A stretch of DNA of 64,000 nt from Roseburia sp. (GCA_017937095.1 JAGBEG010000017.1:186001-250000); one strand, 5' to 3'. Shown: positions 18,092-27,268, counted from the first letter of the stretch. Made by a program: numbers and translations. Notes: generated from the sequence alone by a model not told the origin.

Positions 18092-19415
18092 TTGGCTAAA
18101 GAAGGTCAGCTATACGAGGATTATCGCCTTAAGCTTTCTGGTCGTGATATTGATCGGCAGTGTACTTTTGACGCTTCCGGTCTCTTCACGGGATAGAAGC
18201 ATGACTCCGTTTGCGGATGCCGTTTTTACAGCCACAAGCGCTACCTGCGTTACAGGGCTTGTCGTTCGCGATACGGGAACCTATTGGTCGGTATTCGGAC
18301 AACTCGTCATACTTGGGATGATACAGATCGGCGGACTGGGGTTTATGACGATTATCAGTATGTTTTCTATCTTTATGAAGCGCAAGATCAGTCTGAGTGA
18401 AAGACGGCTTTTGATGCAGTCGGCAGGAAATATGCGTCTTAGCGGTATGGTAAAGCTGGTAAAGCAGATTGTAAAGGGAACGGCCGTTTTTGAACTTGCG
18501 GGCAGCGTACTGCTCGCAATTCGCTTCGTTCCAAAATTCGGGTTCGCGCGCGGGGTATACTATGCGGTATTTCACTCGGTATCGGCATTTTGTAATGCAG
18601 GCTTTGATCTGATGGGCGGGTTTCAGTCGTTTACAGCGTATGAGGGGGACGTTCTGGTGAATCTTACGCTGATGGTGCTGATTACGTCTGGCGGACTGGG
18701 ATTTCTTGTCTGGAATGAAATTTACACGAAGGGCAGGAAGTTTGGCGAATATTCCCTGCATGCAAAGCTTGTGCTGGTGACGACGCTGTTCCTTTTCGCA
18801 GTCGGAACAGGTGGCTTTCTGATATTTGAGAGTAACGGCAATCTGGCGGATGATCCGTTTCCAAAGAAGCTTCTCTCGGCGGCTTTTATGTCGGTGACGA
18901 CGAGAACGGCGGGCTTTAACACGATGGACCTGACAGGATTATCACAGGCGGGAACGCTGCTTGCGATGGTCCTCATGTTTATCGGAGGAAGCCCGGGTTC
19001 TACTGCGGGAGGCGTAAAGACGACGACGGTTGCAGTCGTCCTTTTTGCGATGGTCAATATGTCGCGGGGCAGAGAGGATGTTACCATATTTAAAAAGAGA
19101 CTGGAGGATTCGGTTGTAAAGCACGCGGCGGTCATTGTCTTTGTGTATCTGACAGGGGTTCTTATAGCAGGGATGATCATGGGAGCGCTCGAGACAAAAG
19201 GAATTACGGAAATCATGTTTGAAATCATTTCCGCAGCGGGAACGGTCGGATTGTCGAAGGGAATCACACAGACGTTAAGCGATGCCTCAAAGCTCATTTT
19301 GATTGTGATGATGTACGGCGGGCGCATCGGCGGGCTGTCGCTTCTTATGGTATTTCGTGAGAAGGCAAAGGAAGCTCCGGTCAGAAGACCGACGGAAAAA
19401 ATACTGATAGGATAA
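18084..19415 (+). CDS. ktrB: TrkH/KtrB-family K+ channel-like transporter
   Basis: 443 aa counted from ATG 18084, 9 nt after AAAGGAG (18068-18074). ATG 18078 is possible but too close to that site. Four pore-helix/selectivity segments, each with the filter Gly, are seen: TSATCVTGLVV, HSVSAFCNAGFDL, TTRTAGFNTMDL and SAAGTVGLSKGI. They alternate with membrane helices (M1-P-M2 repeats). It moves K+ (or Na+-coupled K+) across the cytoplasmic membrane and needs an RCK ring, encoded 15 nt downstream. Confidence 0.92.
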   Translation: MNNWLKKVSYTRIIALSFLVVILIGSVLLTLPVSSRDRSMTPFADAVFTATSATCVTGLVVRDTGTYWSVFGQLVILGMIQIGGLGFMTIISMFSIFMKRKISLSERRLLMQSAGNMRLSGMVKLVKQIVKGTAVFELAGSVLLAIRFVPKFGFARGVYYAVFHSVSAFCNAGFDLMGGFQSFTAYEGDVLVNLTLMVLITSGGLGFLVWNEIYTKGRKFGEYSLHAKLVLVTTLFLFAVGTGGFLIFESNGNLADDPFPKKLLSAAFMSVTTRTAGFNTMDLTGLSQAGTLLAMVLMFIGGSPGSTAGGVKTTTVAVVLFAMVNMSRGREDVTIFKKRLEDSVVKHAAVIVFVYLTGVLIAGMIMGALETKGITEIMFEIISAAGTVGLSKGITQTLSDASKLILIVMMYGGRIGGLSLLMVFREKAKEAPVRRPTEKILIG

Positions 19416-19430
19416 CGGAGAGTGTAAGAT

Positions 19431-20096
19431 ATGAAGTCGATATTGATTATAGGAATGGGAACCCTGGGAGAACATCTTGCCTTCAAGATGCAGGAGCTTG
19501 GAAATGACGTGATGATCGTGGACAAGAATGAGGAGCGCATACAGGAACTCTCTGTCCGTTTTAAGAACTCGTTTGTCGGAGACTGCGTCAATGAAGGGGT
19601 GCTGCGGTCGCTTGGCGTCAACAATTTTGATTATTGCTTTGTCGCCGTGGGGGAAAATTCCTATGCATCTCTCGAGATTACTTCCATGTTAAAAGAGCTT
19701 GGAGCAAAATATGTGATCTCCAAGGCAAAACGGGTGCGTCAGGCGGAATTTCTAAAGCGCATCGGTGCAGACGAGGTATTCTTCCCGGAGCGGGAGATTG
19801 CAGAAAAGCTGGCGGTGCGCTACAATGCGACGAACATTTTTGACTACATTGAACTGACGGGCGAGTATTCGATTTTTGAGATTCCGATCCTGCCGGGGTG
19901 GGCGGGAAAGAATATCCAGGAGATTGATGTAAGGCGTATGTACAACATTAATATTATCGCGGTAAAACGCTGCCAGATCTTAACGCCGGTATCGGACGGA
20001 ACATATGTGTTCGAGCAAGGGGACCATATCGTTGTCATAGGGAAATCCTCGGACGTCTTCCGGCTATCGGCAAAGACCGAAAAAGAATCATTTTGA
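19431..20096 (+). CDS. ktrA: RCK regulatory subunit of K+ uptake (KtrA/TrkA)
   Basis: 221 aa. The N-terminal RCK Rossmann fold has IIGMGTLGEHLAFKM (intact GxGxxG) and Asp30-Lys for the nucleotide ribose (VDKNEE). The C-terminal TrkA_C domain (about 140-215) is present. It forms the cytosolic ring that gates KtrB in response to ATP/ADP, NAD(H) or c-di-AMP in family members. Its 3' end overlaps by 9 nt the convergent response-regulator gene. Confidence 0.92.
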   Translation: MKSILIIGMGTLGEHLAFKMQELGNDVMIVDKNEERIQELSVRFKNSFVGDCVNEGVLRSLGVNNFDYCFVAVGENSYASLEITSMLKELGAKYVISKAKRVRQAEFLKRIGADEVFFPEREIAEKLAVRYNATNIFDYIELTGEYSIFEIPILPGWAGKNIQEIDVRRMYNINIIAVKRCQILTPVSDGTYVFEQGDHIVVIGKSSDVFRLSAKTEKESF

Positions 20097-20789
20097 CGGC
20101 TCGATAAAGCGATAGCCGACGCCGATTTCCGTGGTGATATAGTGCGGGTGGGAAGAATCGGGTTCAATCTTGCGGCGCAGGCTGGCGAGACACACCCGGA
20201 TGTTTCGGGCGGCGTCGCTGTCCTGATAGCCCCAGACCTCCTTAAGAATCTGGTTGTGCGTTACGACCTTTCCGGCGTTTCGCGCAAGCAGAAGCAAAAG
20301 CTTGTACTCCAATGGGGTCAGATGAATCTCTTTGCCGTTTTGGACGATGATACGTCTGTCGGTATCAATGCAAAGCGCGTCAAAGTGCAGGACGGATTGC
20401 GGGCGCGACGGAGCGCCCTGCGAGAGATAGCGCTCCATCACGCGGATGCGCGCGGACAGTTCGCCCATAGAAAACGGTTTGGTGACATAATCGTTTGCGC
20501 CCGCATCCAGTGCGCCGATTTTATCTTTGTCAAATTCACGTGCGGACACGACGAGAATCGGAATATCTGAGATATTCCGTATCTCTTTGATGATGTCGAT
20601 ACCGTCCATGTCCGGGAGACCGAGGTCTAAGAGGATAATGTCGGGGTTTTCGTTGCAGAAGGCAAGGATTCCTTCTTTTCCGCATTTTGCAGCGAGAACG
20701 GTATAGTCCTGCGTCTTTAGGGAAAGCTGCATAAAAGCGGTGATTTTCGGGTCGTCTTCAATGATGAGTATTTTCTTCTGATCTGACAT
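20088..20789 (-). CDS. OmpR/KdpE-family response regulator
   Basis: 233 aa. The receiver domain has acidic pocket Asp12/Asp13 and phospho-acceptor Asp55 (LLDLGLPDMDG). A winged-helix Trans_reg_C domain follows (LTPLEYKLLLLLARNAG, ending YITTEIGVGYRF). It closely resembles KdpE. It is transcribed 24 nt downstream of the DUF4118 kinase, which is its likely partner. Convergent with ktrA. Confidence 0.92.
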   Translation of the reverse strand: MSDQKKILIIEDDPKITAFMQLSLKTQDYTVLAAKCGKEGILAFCNENPDIILLDLGLPDMDGIDIIKEIRNISDIPILVVSAREFDKDKIGALDAGANDYVTKPFSMGELSARIRVMERYLSQGAPSRPQSVLHFDALCIDTDRRIIVQNGKEIHLTPLEYKLLLLLARNAGKVVTHNQILKEVWGYQDSDAARNIRVCLASLRRKIEPDSSHPHYITTEIGVGYRFIEPSK

Positions 20790-20813
20790 AAGTTTGCTTC
20801 CTCGTTTCGTATA

Positions 20814-22274
20814 TTATGCGATATCCCCGGGGACGGTAATCGTGAAGATGGCGCCTCCCTGGGGCTGGTTTGCTGCGGTGATCGTGCCGCCGTGGGCGGT
20901 AACGATTGCTTTGCAGATGGACAGACCGAGACCGACGCCCCGGCGGTTGTCAGAATTTCTGACGGGCAGCGTGACAAAGCTCTCAAAAATGTGAGGCAGT
21001 ATGGACGGTTCGATACCGAAGCCGTCGTCGGCGACGGTAAAGATGGCAGAGCCGTTTTCGTAGCTTCCCGAGAGTGTAATCCGGCTGTCTGTACCGGAAT
21101 GCTTAAAGGCGTTGTCCACCAGATTTAAGAGCACCTGCACAAACAGATTTCCGTCCGCATGGACAAGGACAATGGATGCGGGAAGCCGGATAGAAAGACG
21201 GCTGCTGTCATAGGACGCGGGAAGTCTGGTGGCTACCTGTGAGATCAGGTCGTCCATAGACTCGATTTCCTGCTGGATGGAGAGCCTTCCGTCAGAAATA
21301 CGCGTCATGTTGAGAATATTTTGGACCGTCATGGTAAGCCACTCGGCTTCCGTGTTGATGTCTGTCACGAATTTGCAGATTTCATCCCGGGAGAGCGTAT
21401 CGATCTTCTCTGCGATCAGGCTGCTTGCACCGGAGATCTCGGTGAGCGGCGTGCGGAGGTCGTGGGAAATGCTTCGCAGCAGCGTGCTTTTGAGATGTTC
21501 GCTCTCCATATCAAGGCGAATCTGTTCCCGCTCGAGATAAATGTATTCACGGTCGAGCACTAATGCCGTCTGATAGACGGTTGAGCCGACAAGGGTCTTC
21601 GTTTTTGAAGAGAATACCGTTCCTGCCGGAAAGTGTACGAGACCGAAGGTCGTGGATACGCTTTTGATGGGGAAAGATACGCCGTCCGCAAACAGAGCCG
21701 GATCTGTGTCCCTGGGAATGCAGCTTGCAGCAGGTACGGATTCAAAGCGATTGCCCTCCAGGGTAATCATGCAGGGACAGCAGGTCGTCTCATACAGGCA
21801 CTTTAAGGCATAATCTACGATGTGCTCCGCTCCGGTCAGATTTAAAAAGCTTTCCGTCGTCTCGTACATCTGCTGCGCGGTCTGTGCGTTTTCATTTGCG
21901 AGGATGGTCTGGCGCGTGAACTTGGATGCCATGACGCCGCAGATGACCGCCGCAATGGAAAAAAATAAGAGGAGCAGGACGTCCTGCTGATTGCTGATGG
22001 CAAAGGTGTGCACCGGCTCTGTGAAAAAGAAATTATAGCAGAAAATGCAAAAAACAGAGGTCAGGATTCCGTAGAGATACCCCCTTGTGATAACAGTGGA
22101 GAGCAGCACGCCGACAAGCGAGACCATTAAAAGGTTCTGACGGTCCACGCCCGCCTGCTTTAACAGCAGCGAAAGCAGCGTGGTGGCGGCGCAGATGATA
22201 AAAACGGCGCAGATACTGGTTATATGGTATTTTAACAGGGAAGCTCCTTCCCCGGTCTTTCCGGAAGAATACAT
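20814..22274 (-). CDS. DUF4118 sensor histidine kinase (KdpD C-terminal type)
   Basis: 486 aa. DUF4118 four-helix membrane block at about 18-115 (FCYNFFFTEPVHTF is typical of KdpD); a GAF-like region (about 130-240); HisKA with phospho-acceptor His271 (SISHDLRTPL); HATPase with N box LVDNAFKH and G box RRGVGLGLSI. It lacks the N-terminal KdpD (Walker) and USP domains carried by the full KdpD at 32111. Inference: a K+-linked or osmotic sensor controlling neighbouring transporters. Divergent from a second kinase of the same class. Confidence 0.9.
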   Translation of the reverse strand: MYSSGKTGEGASLLKYHITSICAVFIICAATTLLSLLLKQAGVDRQNLLMVSLVGVLLSTVITRGYLYGILTSVFCIFCYNFFFTEPVHTFAISNQQDVLLLLFFSIAAVICGVMASKFTRQTILANENAQTAQQMYETTESFLNLTGAEHIVDYALKCLYETTCCPCMITLEGNRFESVPAASCIPRDTDPALFADGVSFPIKSVSTTFGLVHFPAGTVFSSKTKTLVGSTVYQTALVLDREYIYLEREQIRLDMESEHLKSTLLRSISHDLRTPLTEISGASSLIAEKIDTLSRDEICKFVTDINTEAEWLTMTVQNILNMTRISDGRLSIQQEIESMDDLISQVATRLPASYDSSRLSIRLPASIVLVHADGNLFVQVLLNLVDNAFKHSGTDSRITLSGSYENGSAIFTVADDGFGIEPSILPHIFESFVTLPVRNSDNRRGVGLGLSICKAIVTAHGGTITAANQPQGGAIFTITVPGDIA

Positions 22275-22378
22275 AAGGTTCTCTTTTTCCTAATCTGAAA
22301 TTAATTGACAGGTACATAATGCAGTATACTACATTTTCACAGAAAATGCAGAGTGAAATAGAAAAAGGGGGAATGTTC

Positions 22379-23434
22379 ATGACTGCCTGCAAAAAAGAAT
22401 CAAAACATCTGACGGCAATGCTGCTCTTACTGCTGGCTGCGACGTTGATCGGTTACGGATTTGAGGCGCTGCATGTGCAGGAGACAAACATAGTTCTCAT
22501 ATATGTGCTGGCGGTTCTCATGATCGCGTGGTATACCAATTCCTTTCTCTGGGGAAGCGTCGCGGCCTTTCTGGGAACGGCGGCGTTCAATTTCTTTTTT
22601 ACGCAGCCGACTTTTACCTTAAGCGTTTATGACAGCGATTATTTTCTTACCTTCCTGTGCATGACCGCGGTCGCGGTATTCAGCGCGGCGCTGACGCTTC
22701 AGGCAAAAAAGTACGCCGCGCAGGTGTACATGGAACGCAGACAGACCGAGCAGGAGCAGTACCGGGCGAATCTTCTGCGCTCGATTTCGCATGACCTTAG
22801 AACGCCGCTTATGGGAATCATGGGAACATCGGAGCAGATTATGGATATGTCAGTGGAGAACGACCCGAGGCGTGCCCTTGCAAAGGATATTTATCAGGAC
22901 GCCGACTGGCTTCATTCGCTGGTGGAAAACATTCTGGGGCTGACGAGACTGCAGGATGGGAGGGTGAACATCCAGCAGAGCGCGCAGGCGTTAGAGGAGA
23001 TCATCGGAAGCGCCGTTTCACAGATCGAGAAGAACCATCCCGGTTATGAGATCGATGTACGGCTGCCGGAGACATATATTGAGATCATGGCGGATGCAAG
23101 ACTGTTGGCACAGGTCTTTGTCAATCTCCTCGACAATGCAGTAAAGCATACGCCGCAGGACGGCGAAATCGAAATTCTTGTGAACGAAAAAGATGACAAA
23201 AAGGTGGAGATACTGGTAGAGGACAGGGGAGAGGGGATTGCTCCGGCAGATTTGCCGCATGTGTTTGAACTGTTCTACACGACAGTGGAAAAGGGCGCGG
23301 ATGTCAGACCGGGAATCGGGCTTGGGCTTGCCGTCAGCAAGCTGGTCGTGGAAGCGCATAACGGAACGATTGAGGCGCAGAACCGAAAGGACGGAAGCGG
23401 AGCGGTCTTTCGCATCACACTGCCGGTTCTGTAA
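22379..23434 (+). CDS. DUF4118 sensor histidine kinase, short form
   Basis: Start ATG 22379, 7 nt after AAAGGGGG; ATG 22373 is too close to that site. 351 aa: DUF4118 membrane block (about 10-108, with FNFFFTQPTFTL), no GAF, HisKA with His138 (SISHDLRTPL), HATPase (NLLDNAVKHT, GIGLGLAV). The cytosolic catalytic half resembles that of the divergent kinase and of KdpD, so the three probably arose by duplication. A possible promoter upstream has TTGACA (22305-22310) and TATACT (22325-22330) with a short 14-nt spacer. The response regulator follows after 13 nt. Confidence 0.9.
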   Translation: MTACKKESKHLTAMLLLLLAATLIGYGFEALHVQETNIVLIYVLAVLMIAWYTNSFLWGSVAAFLGTAAFNFFFTQPTFTLSVYDSDYFLTFLCMTAVAVFSAALTLQAKKYAAQVYMERRQTEQEQYRANLLRSISHDLRTPLMGIMGTSEQIMDMSVENDPRRALAKDIYQDADWLHSLVENILGLTRLQDGRVNIQQSAQALEEIIGSAVSQIEKNHPGYEIDVRLPETYIEIMADARLLAQVFVNLLDNAVKHTPQDGEIEILVNEKDDKKVEILVEDRGEGIAPADLPHVFELFYTTVEKGADVRPGIGLGLAVSKLVVEAHNGTIEAQNRKDGSGAVFRITLPVL

Positions 23435-23447
23435 AGGGGAGAGAAAG

Positions 23448-24140
23448 ATGTATAACGAGACAATTTTAATCGTTGAGGACGATCTGCAGATACAGAATTT
23501 TATCGGGTATACCTTAGAAGAGGCGGGGTATTTCGTCATTAAGACCGCAAAGGGAGCGGAAGCGGTTCGTCTTGCGGCAGCGGAGCCGGTGGATATGATG
23601 CTTCTTGATATGGGGCTGCCGGATTTCGACGGCATAGAGGTGCTGCATCAGGTCAGGGAGTGGTCGCAGATGCCGGTCATCATCGTCTCCGCAAGAGATC
23701 AGGATCAGGAAAAGGTGGAAGCGCTCGATATGGGGGCGGACGATTACCTGACAAAGCCGTTTTCGGCGCGTGAGCTGCTTGCAAGAATCCGGCTCGCACT
23801 GCGTCATTATTACCGTATGGCGGGAAACGGCGGGGAGGATATCTTAGTCAACCGCGAACTGCGCCTTGACAGAAACCGTCATATGGTGTTCCGCGGAGAG
23901 GAAGAAATACATCTGACAAAGCTCGAGTATGATCTGCTCGCACTGTTTATGGAGAATCAGGGCAAGGTGCTGACTTACGGTTCGATCTTAAAGGCGTTGT
24001 ACGGAAAGAATTACGGGTCGGATACGCAGGCGCTCAGGGCGCTGATGGCGGGACTCAGAAGAAAACTGGAAAAGAATACGGCAAAGCCGGAGTATATCAA
24101 GACGGAGATCGGAATCGGATACCGCATGACGGAAGGCTGA
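23448..24140 (+). CDS. OmpR/KdpE-family response regulator
   Basis: 230 aa from ATG 23448 (GAGAAAG upstream). Receiver domain with Asp11/Asp12 and phospho-acceptor Asp54 (LLDMGLPDFDG); Trans_reg_C domain ending YIKTEIGIGYRM. Likely partner of the preceding kinase. Its gene ends at a strong terminator, beyond which lies the trk promoter with repeats of another sequence type (TCACA). Inference: this regulator, or the minus-strand one, binds there. Confidence 0.92.
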   Translation: MYNETILIVEDDLQIQNFIGYTLEEAGYFVIKTAKGAEAVRLAAAEPVDMMLLDMGLPDFDGIEVLHQVREWSQMPVIIVSARDQDQEKVEALDMGADDYLTKPFSARELLARIRLALRHYYRMAGNGGEDILVNRELRLDRNRHMVFRGEEEIHLTKLEYDLLALFMENQGKVLTYGSILKALYGKNYGSDTQALRALMAGLRRKLEKNTAKPEYIKTEIGIGYRMTEG

Positions 24141-24153
24141 AGCATCCGGATGG

Positions 24154-24193
24154 GCTGCCGCACGAACCAGCAGGTTTGTGCGGCAGCTTTTTT
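24154..24193 (+). terminator. rho-independent terminator
   Basis: 10-bp stem GCTGCCGCAC (24154-24163) with GTGCGGCAGC (24178-24187), then six T. It separates the kinase/regulator pair from the TPR-RCK-TrkH operon. Confidence 0.9.
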
Positions 24194-24223
24194 GCTCTAT
24201 AGGAAACACCTTGCAGACAATTC

Positions 24224-24286
24224 TCACACAATTCTCACACCAGAAGACGAAGCTTCACACACGTCTCACAGGATGGCAGCTATACT
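24224..24286 (+). promoter_or_regulatory. OmpR-type repeats and -10 of TPR-RCK-TrkH operon
   Basis: TCACA cores at 24224, 24235, 24255 and 24266: two pairs with 11-bp spacing, the pairs 20 bp apart. TATACT (24281-24286) follows 15 bp after the start of the last core. The repeats replace a -35 box, as at promoters activated by OmpR/PhoB-family regulators. Confidence 0.6.
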
Positions 24287-24344
24287 GAACGTATCAAATA
24301 CAAAGCGTATTGATGAAAAGAGAATGCAGAAACGGAGTGAGAGA

Positions 24345-24725
24345 ATGTTTTGGGATTTAAGAGAATTGAGTTTTGAAGTAAAGAAGCAGATAGAAAAAGG
24401 AGCTTATGAGGAGGCGCGCCGTCTGATTGCGGATGCAATGCGGGATTATCCGGATTCCGGGGTGCCGCATAATCTGATGGGAATCCTGGCGGAATGCCAG
24501 TGGGATCATGTCGGGGCTATGAAGCATTTTCGTGCGGCATGGGCATTAGAACCGACGTTTCTTCCGGCGCGCTGGAATATGGACAGGTATGGCAGCACGG
24601 AGAGAGCCAATGGATTTGCCTATGTGGCGGAGGACGTACCGCAGGGGGAGCAGGGCGCCGGATATAAGGTAGTCTATGACGACAACGGCGTTGGACACAT
24701 GATAAGAAGGAGGGAGAAACTATGA
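24345..24725 (+). CDS. TPR-repeat protein in K+ island
   Basis: 126 aa from ATG 24345, 6 nt after GGAGTGAG; ATG 24324 is an alternative. Two tetratricopeptide-like helices pairs are visible (EEARRLIADAMRDYPDS, GAMKHFRAAWALEPTF). It is soluble, with no signal peptide. It is the first gene of a tightly packed operon (4-nt overlap with the next RCK gene), so it may be a scaffold or regulator for the RCK/TrkH system. Its function is not known. Confidence 0.65.
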   Translation: MFWDLRELSFEVKKQIEKGAYEEARRLIADAMRDYPDSGVPHNLMGILAECQWDHVGAMKHFRAAWALEPTFLPARWNMDRYGSTERANGFAYVAEDVPQGEQGAGYKVVYDDNGVGHMIRRREKL

Positions 24726-25168
24726 ATCTGTTTGGGAAAAAGGAGAAAAATGCCTACATTATCATAGCAGGCTGCGGGCGTCTGGGCGCGGGGCTTGCAG
24801 CAAGTCTCTCGTTAAAAAAGAAGGACGTCATCGTAATAGACGAAAAGGAAGAGGCATTCCGCAAGCTTGCGGCGTCCTACGGGGGACTGACGATGTGCGC
24901 GGATGCAGCGGACCTTGGAAAGTTAACGGATGCGGGAATCCAGAGAGCAGACGTCTTTATCGCGGTGACGGATAAGGACAATACGAATATCATGGCGGCA
25001 CAGCTCGTCAGACAGCTCTACGGCGTGCGCCATGTGCTTGTCCGGGTCTATGACGAGGAAAAGATCAGGCTGCTTGCGGGAACGGGAATCGAGGCGTTCT
25101 GTCCGGCGGAGCTATCAGAAAAGGAAATCAATCGCTATATGAATTGGGAGGATGAAGATGAAGACTAA
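24722..25168 (+). CDS. RCK (TrkA-N) protein, single domain
   Basis: 148 aa. Only the N-terminal RCK Rossmann domain is present, with an intact nucleotide motif (IAGCGRLGAG) and the ribose-binding acidic residue in VIDEKEE. The TrkA_C domain is absent. It overlaps the TPR gene by 4 nt and the next RCK gene by about 11 nt. Inference: half of a split TrkA, working with the next protein to gate the TrkH at 25826. Confidence 0.85.
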   Translation: MNLFGKKEKNAYIIIAGCGRLGAGLAASLSLKKKDVIVIDEKEEAFRKLAASYGGLTMCADAADLGKLTDAGIQRADVFIAVTDKDNTNIMAAQLVRQLYGVRHVLVRVYDEEKIRLLAGTGIEAFCPAELSEKEINRYMNWEDEDED

Positions 25169-25829
25169 TATTTTACTGGCGGGCGGTTATCACAAAGCGC
25201 TTTCCGTGGGGGAATCCCTGCTGCAGAAAGGCTGTCAGGTCACGATCGTGAACGCGGATAAGCGGGATTGCGAAAGACTGGCGGAGACGGAAGGGTTCAA
25301 GATCATATGGGGCGACGCCAGCAAGGAGTTTATCTTAAAGGAAGCGCAGGCGGCTAAGATGGATATCGTCATTGCGATGGCGCCGAGGGATGAAGATAAT
25401 TTTGTCATCTGCCAGATCTGTAAGAAAATCTACCGGGTGCCGAAGGTGGTGGCGCTTTTAAATGATCCGAAGAAGACGGCTTTTTTCTATCAGATGGGGA
25501 TTGACAGAGTGGTGTGTGCGATAGGCGCGATCACCAATATCATCGAGGAACAGGCGCTGATGGAGAAGATGACGACCATGCTGCCGCTGACAAACGGGAA
25601 GATCAATGTACTGGAAATCCCCATTTTGGAGCAGGCGGGGTTTGAATACACGAAGTTAAAAGACATGAATCTGCCGAAAGATGCAATCATCGGCTGTATC
25701 GTGCGGGGAGAGCACAGTATTATCCCAGGAGGCGATACGATGCTTATGACAGGCGACATCGTCATATTGATCGTCAACGGCGAGGTTAAGGAAGAGGTCG
25801 TGGAAATCTTTACAGGAGGGAAGAAATGA
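25158..25829 (+). CDS. RCK (TrkA) protein with degenerate nucleotide motif plus TrkA_C
   Basis: Start ATG 25158, 6 nt after GGGAGG; ATG 25152 is adjacent to it. 223 aa: a Rossmann fold whose glycine motif reads AGGYHKALSVG instead of GxGxxG, so canonical NAD/ATP binding is doubtful, followed by a TrkA_C domain (about 140-220). Together with the preceding single-domain RCK it supplies one competent and one altered nucleotide site plus one TrkA_C. Its stop overlaps the trkH start (ATGA). Confidence 0.85.
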   Translation: MKTNILLAGGYHKALSVGESLLQKGCQVTIVNADKRDCERLAETEGFKIIWGDASKEFILKEAQAAKMDIVIAMAPRDEDNFVICQICKKIYRVPKVVALLNDPKKTAFFYQMGIDRVVCAIGAITNIIEEQALMEKMTTMLPLTNGKINVLEIPILEQAGFEYTKLKDMNLPKDAIIGCIVRGEHSIIPGGDTMLMTGDIVILIVNGEVKEEVVEIFTGGKK

Positions 25830-27268
25830 TTTCGGCAAAGTCAAATGTATATGGCATTCTTATGATTTTAGAGGGCGTGATGGTATTGGTGCCGCTTGCA
25901 CTGCTGCCGTTCTATCCCGGGGACGCCGTATATCTTCCGTTTTTTGCGGTACCGGGAGGCGTTTCGATTCTTCTTGGCAGATTGCTGTTTTTCAGGCGCA
26001 AGACGCTTGCGGCGGTCTTTGAGGAGAGGGAGAGCAGCCGCGTGGTGCTTTTCGCCTGGGGGTATGGCTTTTTGCTGGCGGCGCTCCCCTTTTTAGGACT
26101 ACGGGATTACCGTTTTACGCAGATTCTGTTCGAGTCTGTGAGCGGTCTTACGACGACGGGACTTTCCGTGCTGGATGTGGAGCGCATGGCGCACATTTAC
26201 CTGTTCTACCGGAGCTTTTTGCAGTTCATGGGAGGCGTCGGCTTTGTCATGATGATTCTGGTCTTTATTCAGGACAAGGATTCCATGGAAATGTACAGTG
26301 CGGAAGGGCATCCGGATAAACTGATGCCGAATATCGGTATGACGGCGAAGGTGATTCTGCTGATGTATGGCGGCTTTCTGGGTGTGGGAACGATACTTTT
26401 GCGGCTGGGAGGCATGACGCTTTTTGACAGTGTCATTCACGCGATGTGCGCGTTGTCGACCGGAGGGTTTTCGAACAGGGCGGCGAGCATCGGCGCATAT
26501 CATTCGATCCGCATAGAACTGGTGACGGTGCTTTTGATGTTAATTGGTACGACCAATTTTGCGGCGCTTTTGTTGCTGCTGCGGCGCAAGTTCAGGCAGT
26601 TTTCCAGAGTCAGCGAAATCCGTTTTCTTGCGGTGTTAGTCGCGTTGTTTGTTCCGGTCATGACATTGTTTTTGACGTATCAGAACGGGTATGGTATCTC
26701 AGAGTCGCTGCGGCTGTCGTTCTTTAATGCGTTTTCGGCGCTTTCTACGACCGGCTATGCGACCTGTGATTACAGTACATGGGGCGCGGGCGCGATCGGC
26801 GTTATGATTCTTCTGATGCTCATTGGCGGCGGTGCAGGCTCTACGGCGGGCGGTATCAAGCTCTCCCGCGTGTATCTGGTACTGCGCAGCTTTTTCTATC
26901 AGGTGAAACGGCGGTTTATGCCGGAGCGTCAGATTCAAAATCTCTATTACGTAAAGCCGATTGAGGGGCGCGTGAAGATTCAGGGACAGCCGCTTGAGGA
27001 GGCAGGGACCTATATGGGGATGTATTTGCTGCTCTACATCTGCGGAACCCTGCTGCTTACGCTGACAGCAGGCTGTTCGCTTACGGATGCGATGTTCGAG
27101 TTCGCTTCGGCATTGGGCACGGTGGGGCTGTCCATTGGCGTCACAGGTCCTGCGGCAAATGACGCCACGCTTTTTATAGAGATTGCGGGAATGCTGCTTG
27201 GGCGTCTTGAAATATTTACCGTATTTCTTGGAATTGTGGGTTTAAGAAAAAGGATAAAACGATTTTAA
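25826..27268 (+). CDS. trkH: TrkH-family K+ uptake protein
   Basis: 480 aa membrane protein; ATG 25826 overlaps the RCK stop by 4 nt. Four selectivity segments: VSGLTTTGLSVL, ALSTGGFSNR, ALSTTGYATC and SALGTVGLSIG. It is longer than the KtrB of this window and distinct from it in sequence, so the two are paralogues and not a recent duplication. Its last codons overlap the repeats of the kdp promoter. Confidence 0.92.
   Translation: MISAKSNVYGILMILEGVMVLVPLALLPFYPGDAVYLPFFAVPGGVSILLGRLLFFRRKTLAAVFEERESSRVVLFAWGYGFLLAALPFLGLRDYRFTQILFESVSGLTTTGLSVLDVERMAHIYLFYRSFLQFMGGVGFVMMILVFIQDKDSMEMYSAEGHPDKLMPNIGMTAKVILLMYGGFLGVGTILLRLGGMTLFDSVIHAMCALSTGGFSNRAASIGAYHSIRIELVTVLLMLIGTTNFAALLLLLRRKFRQFSRVSEIRFLAVLVALFVPVMTLFLTYQNGYGISESLRLSFFNAFSALSTTGYATCDYSTWGAGAIGVMILLMLIGGGAGSTAGGIKLSRVYLVLRSFFYQVKRRFMPERQIQNLYYVKPIEGRVKIQGQPLEEAGTYMGMYLLLYICGTLLLTLTAGCSLTDAMFEFASALGTVGLSIGVTGPAANDATLFIEIAGMLLGRLEIFTVFLGIVGLRKRIKRF

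Noticed and set aside
18722-19624. 300-codon minus-strand open frame across ktrB and ktrA
   Set aside because: Crosses two well-supported genes; no start signal and no recognisable domain.
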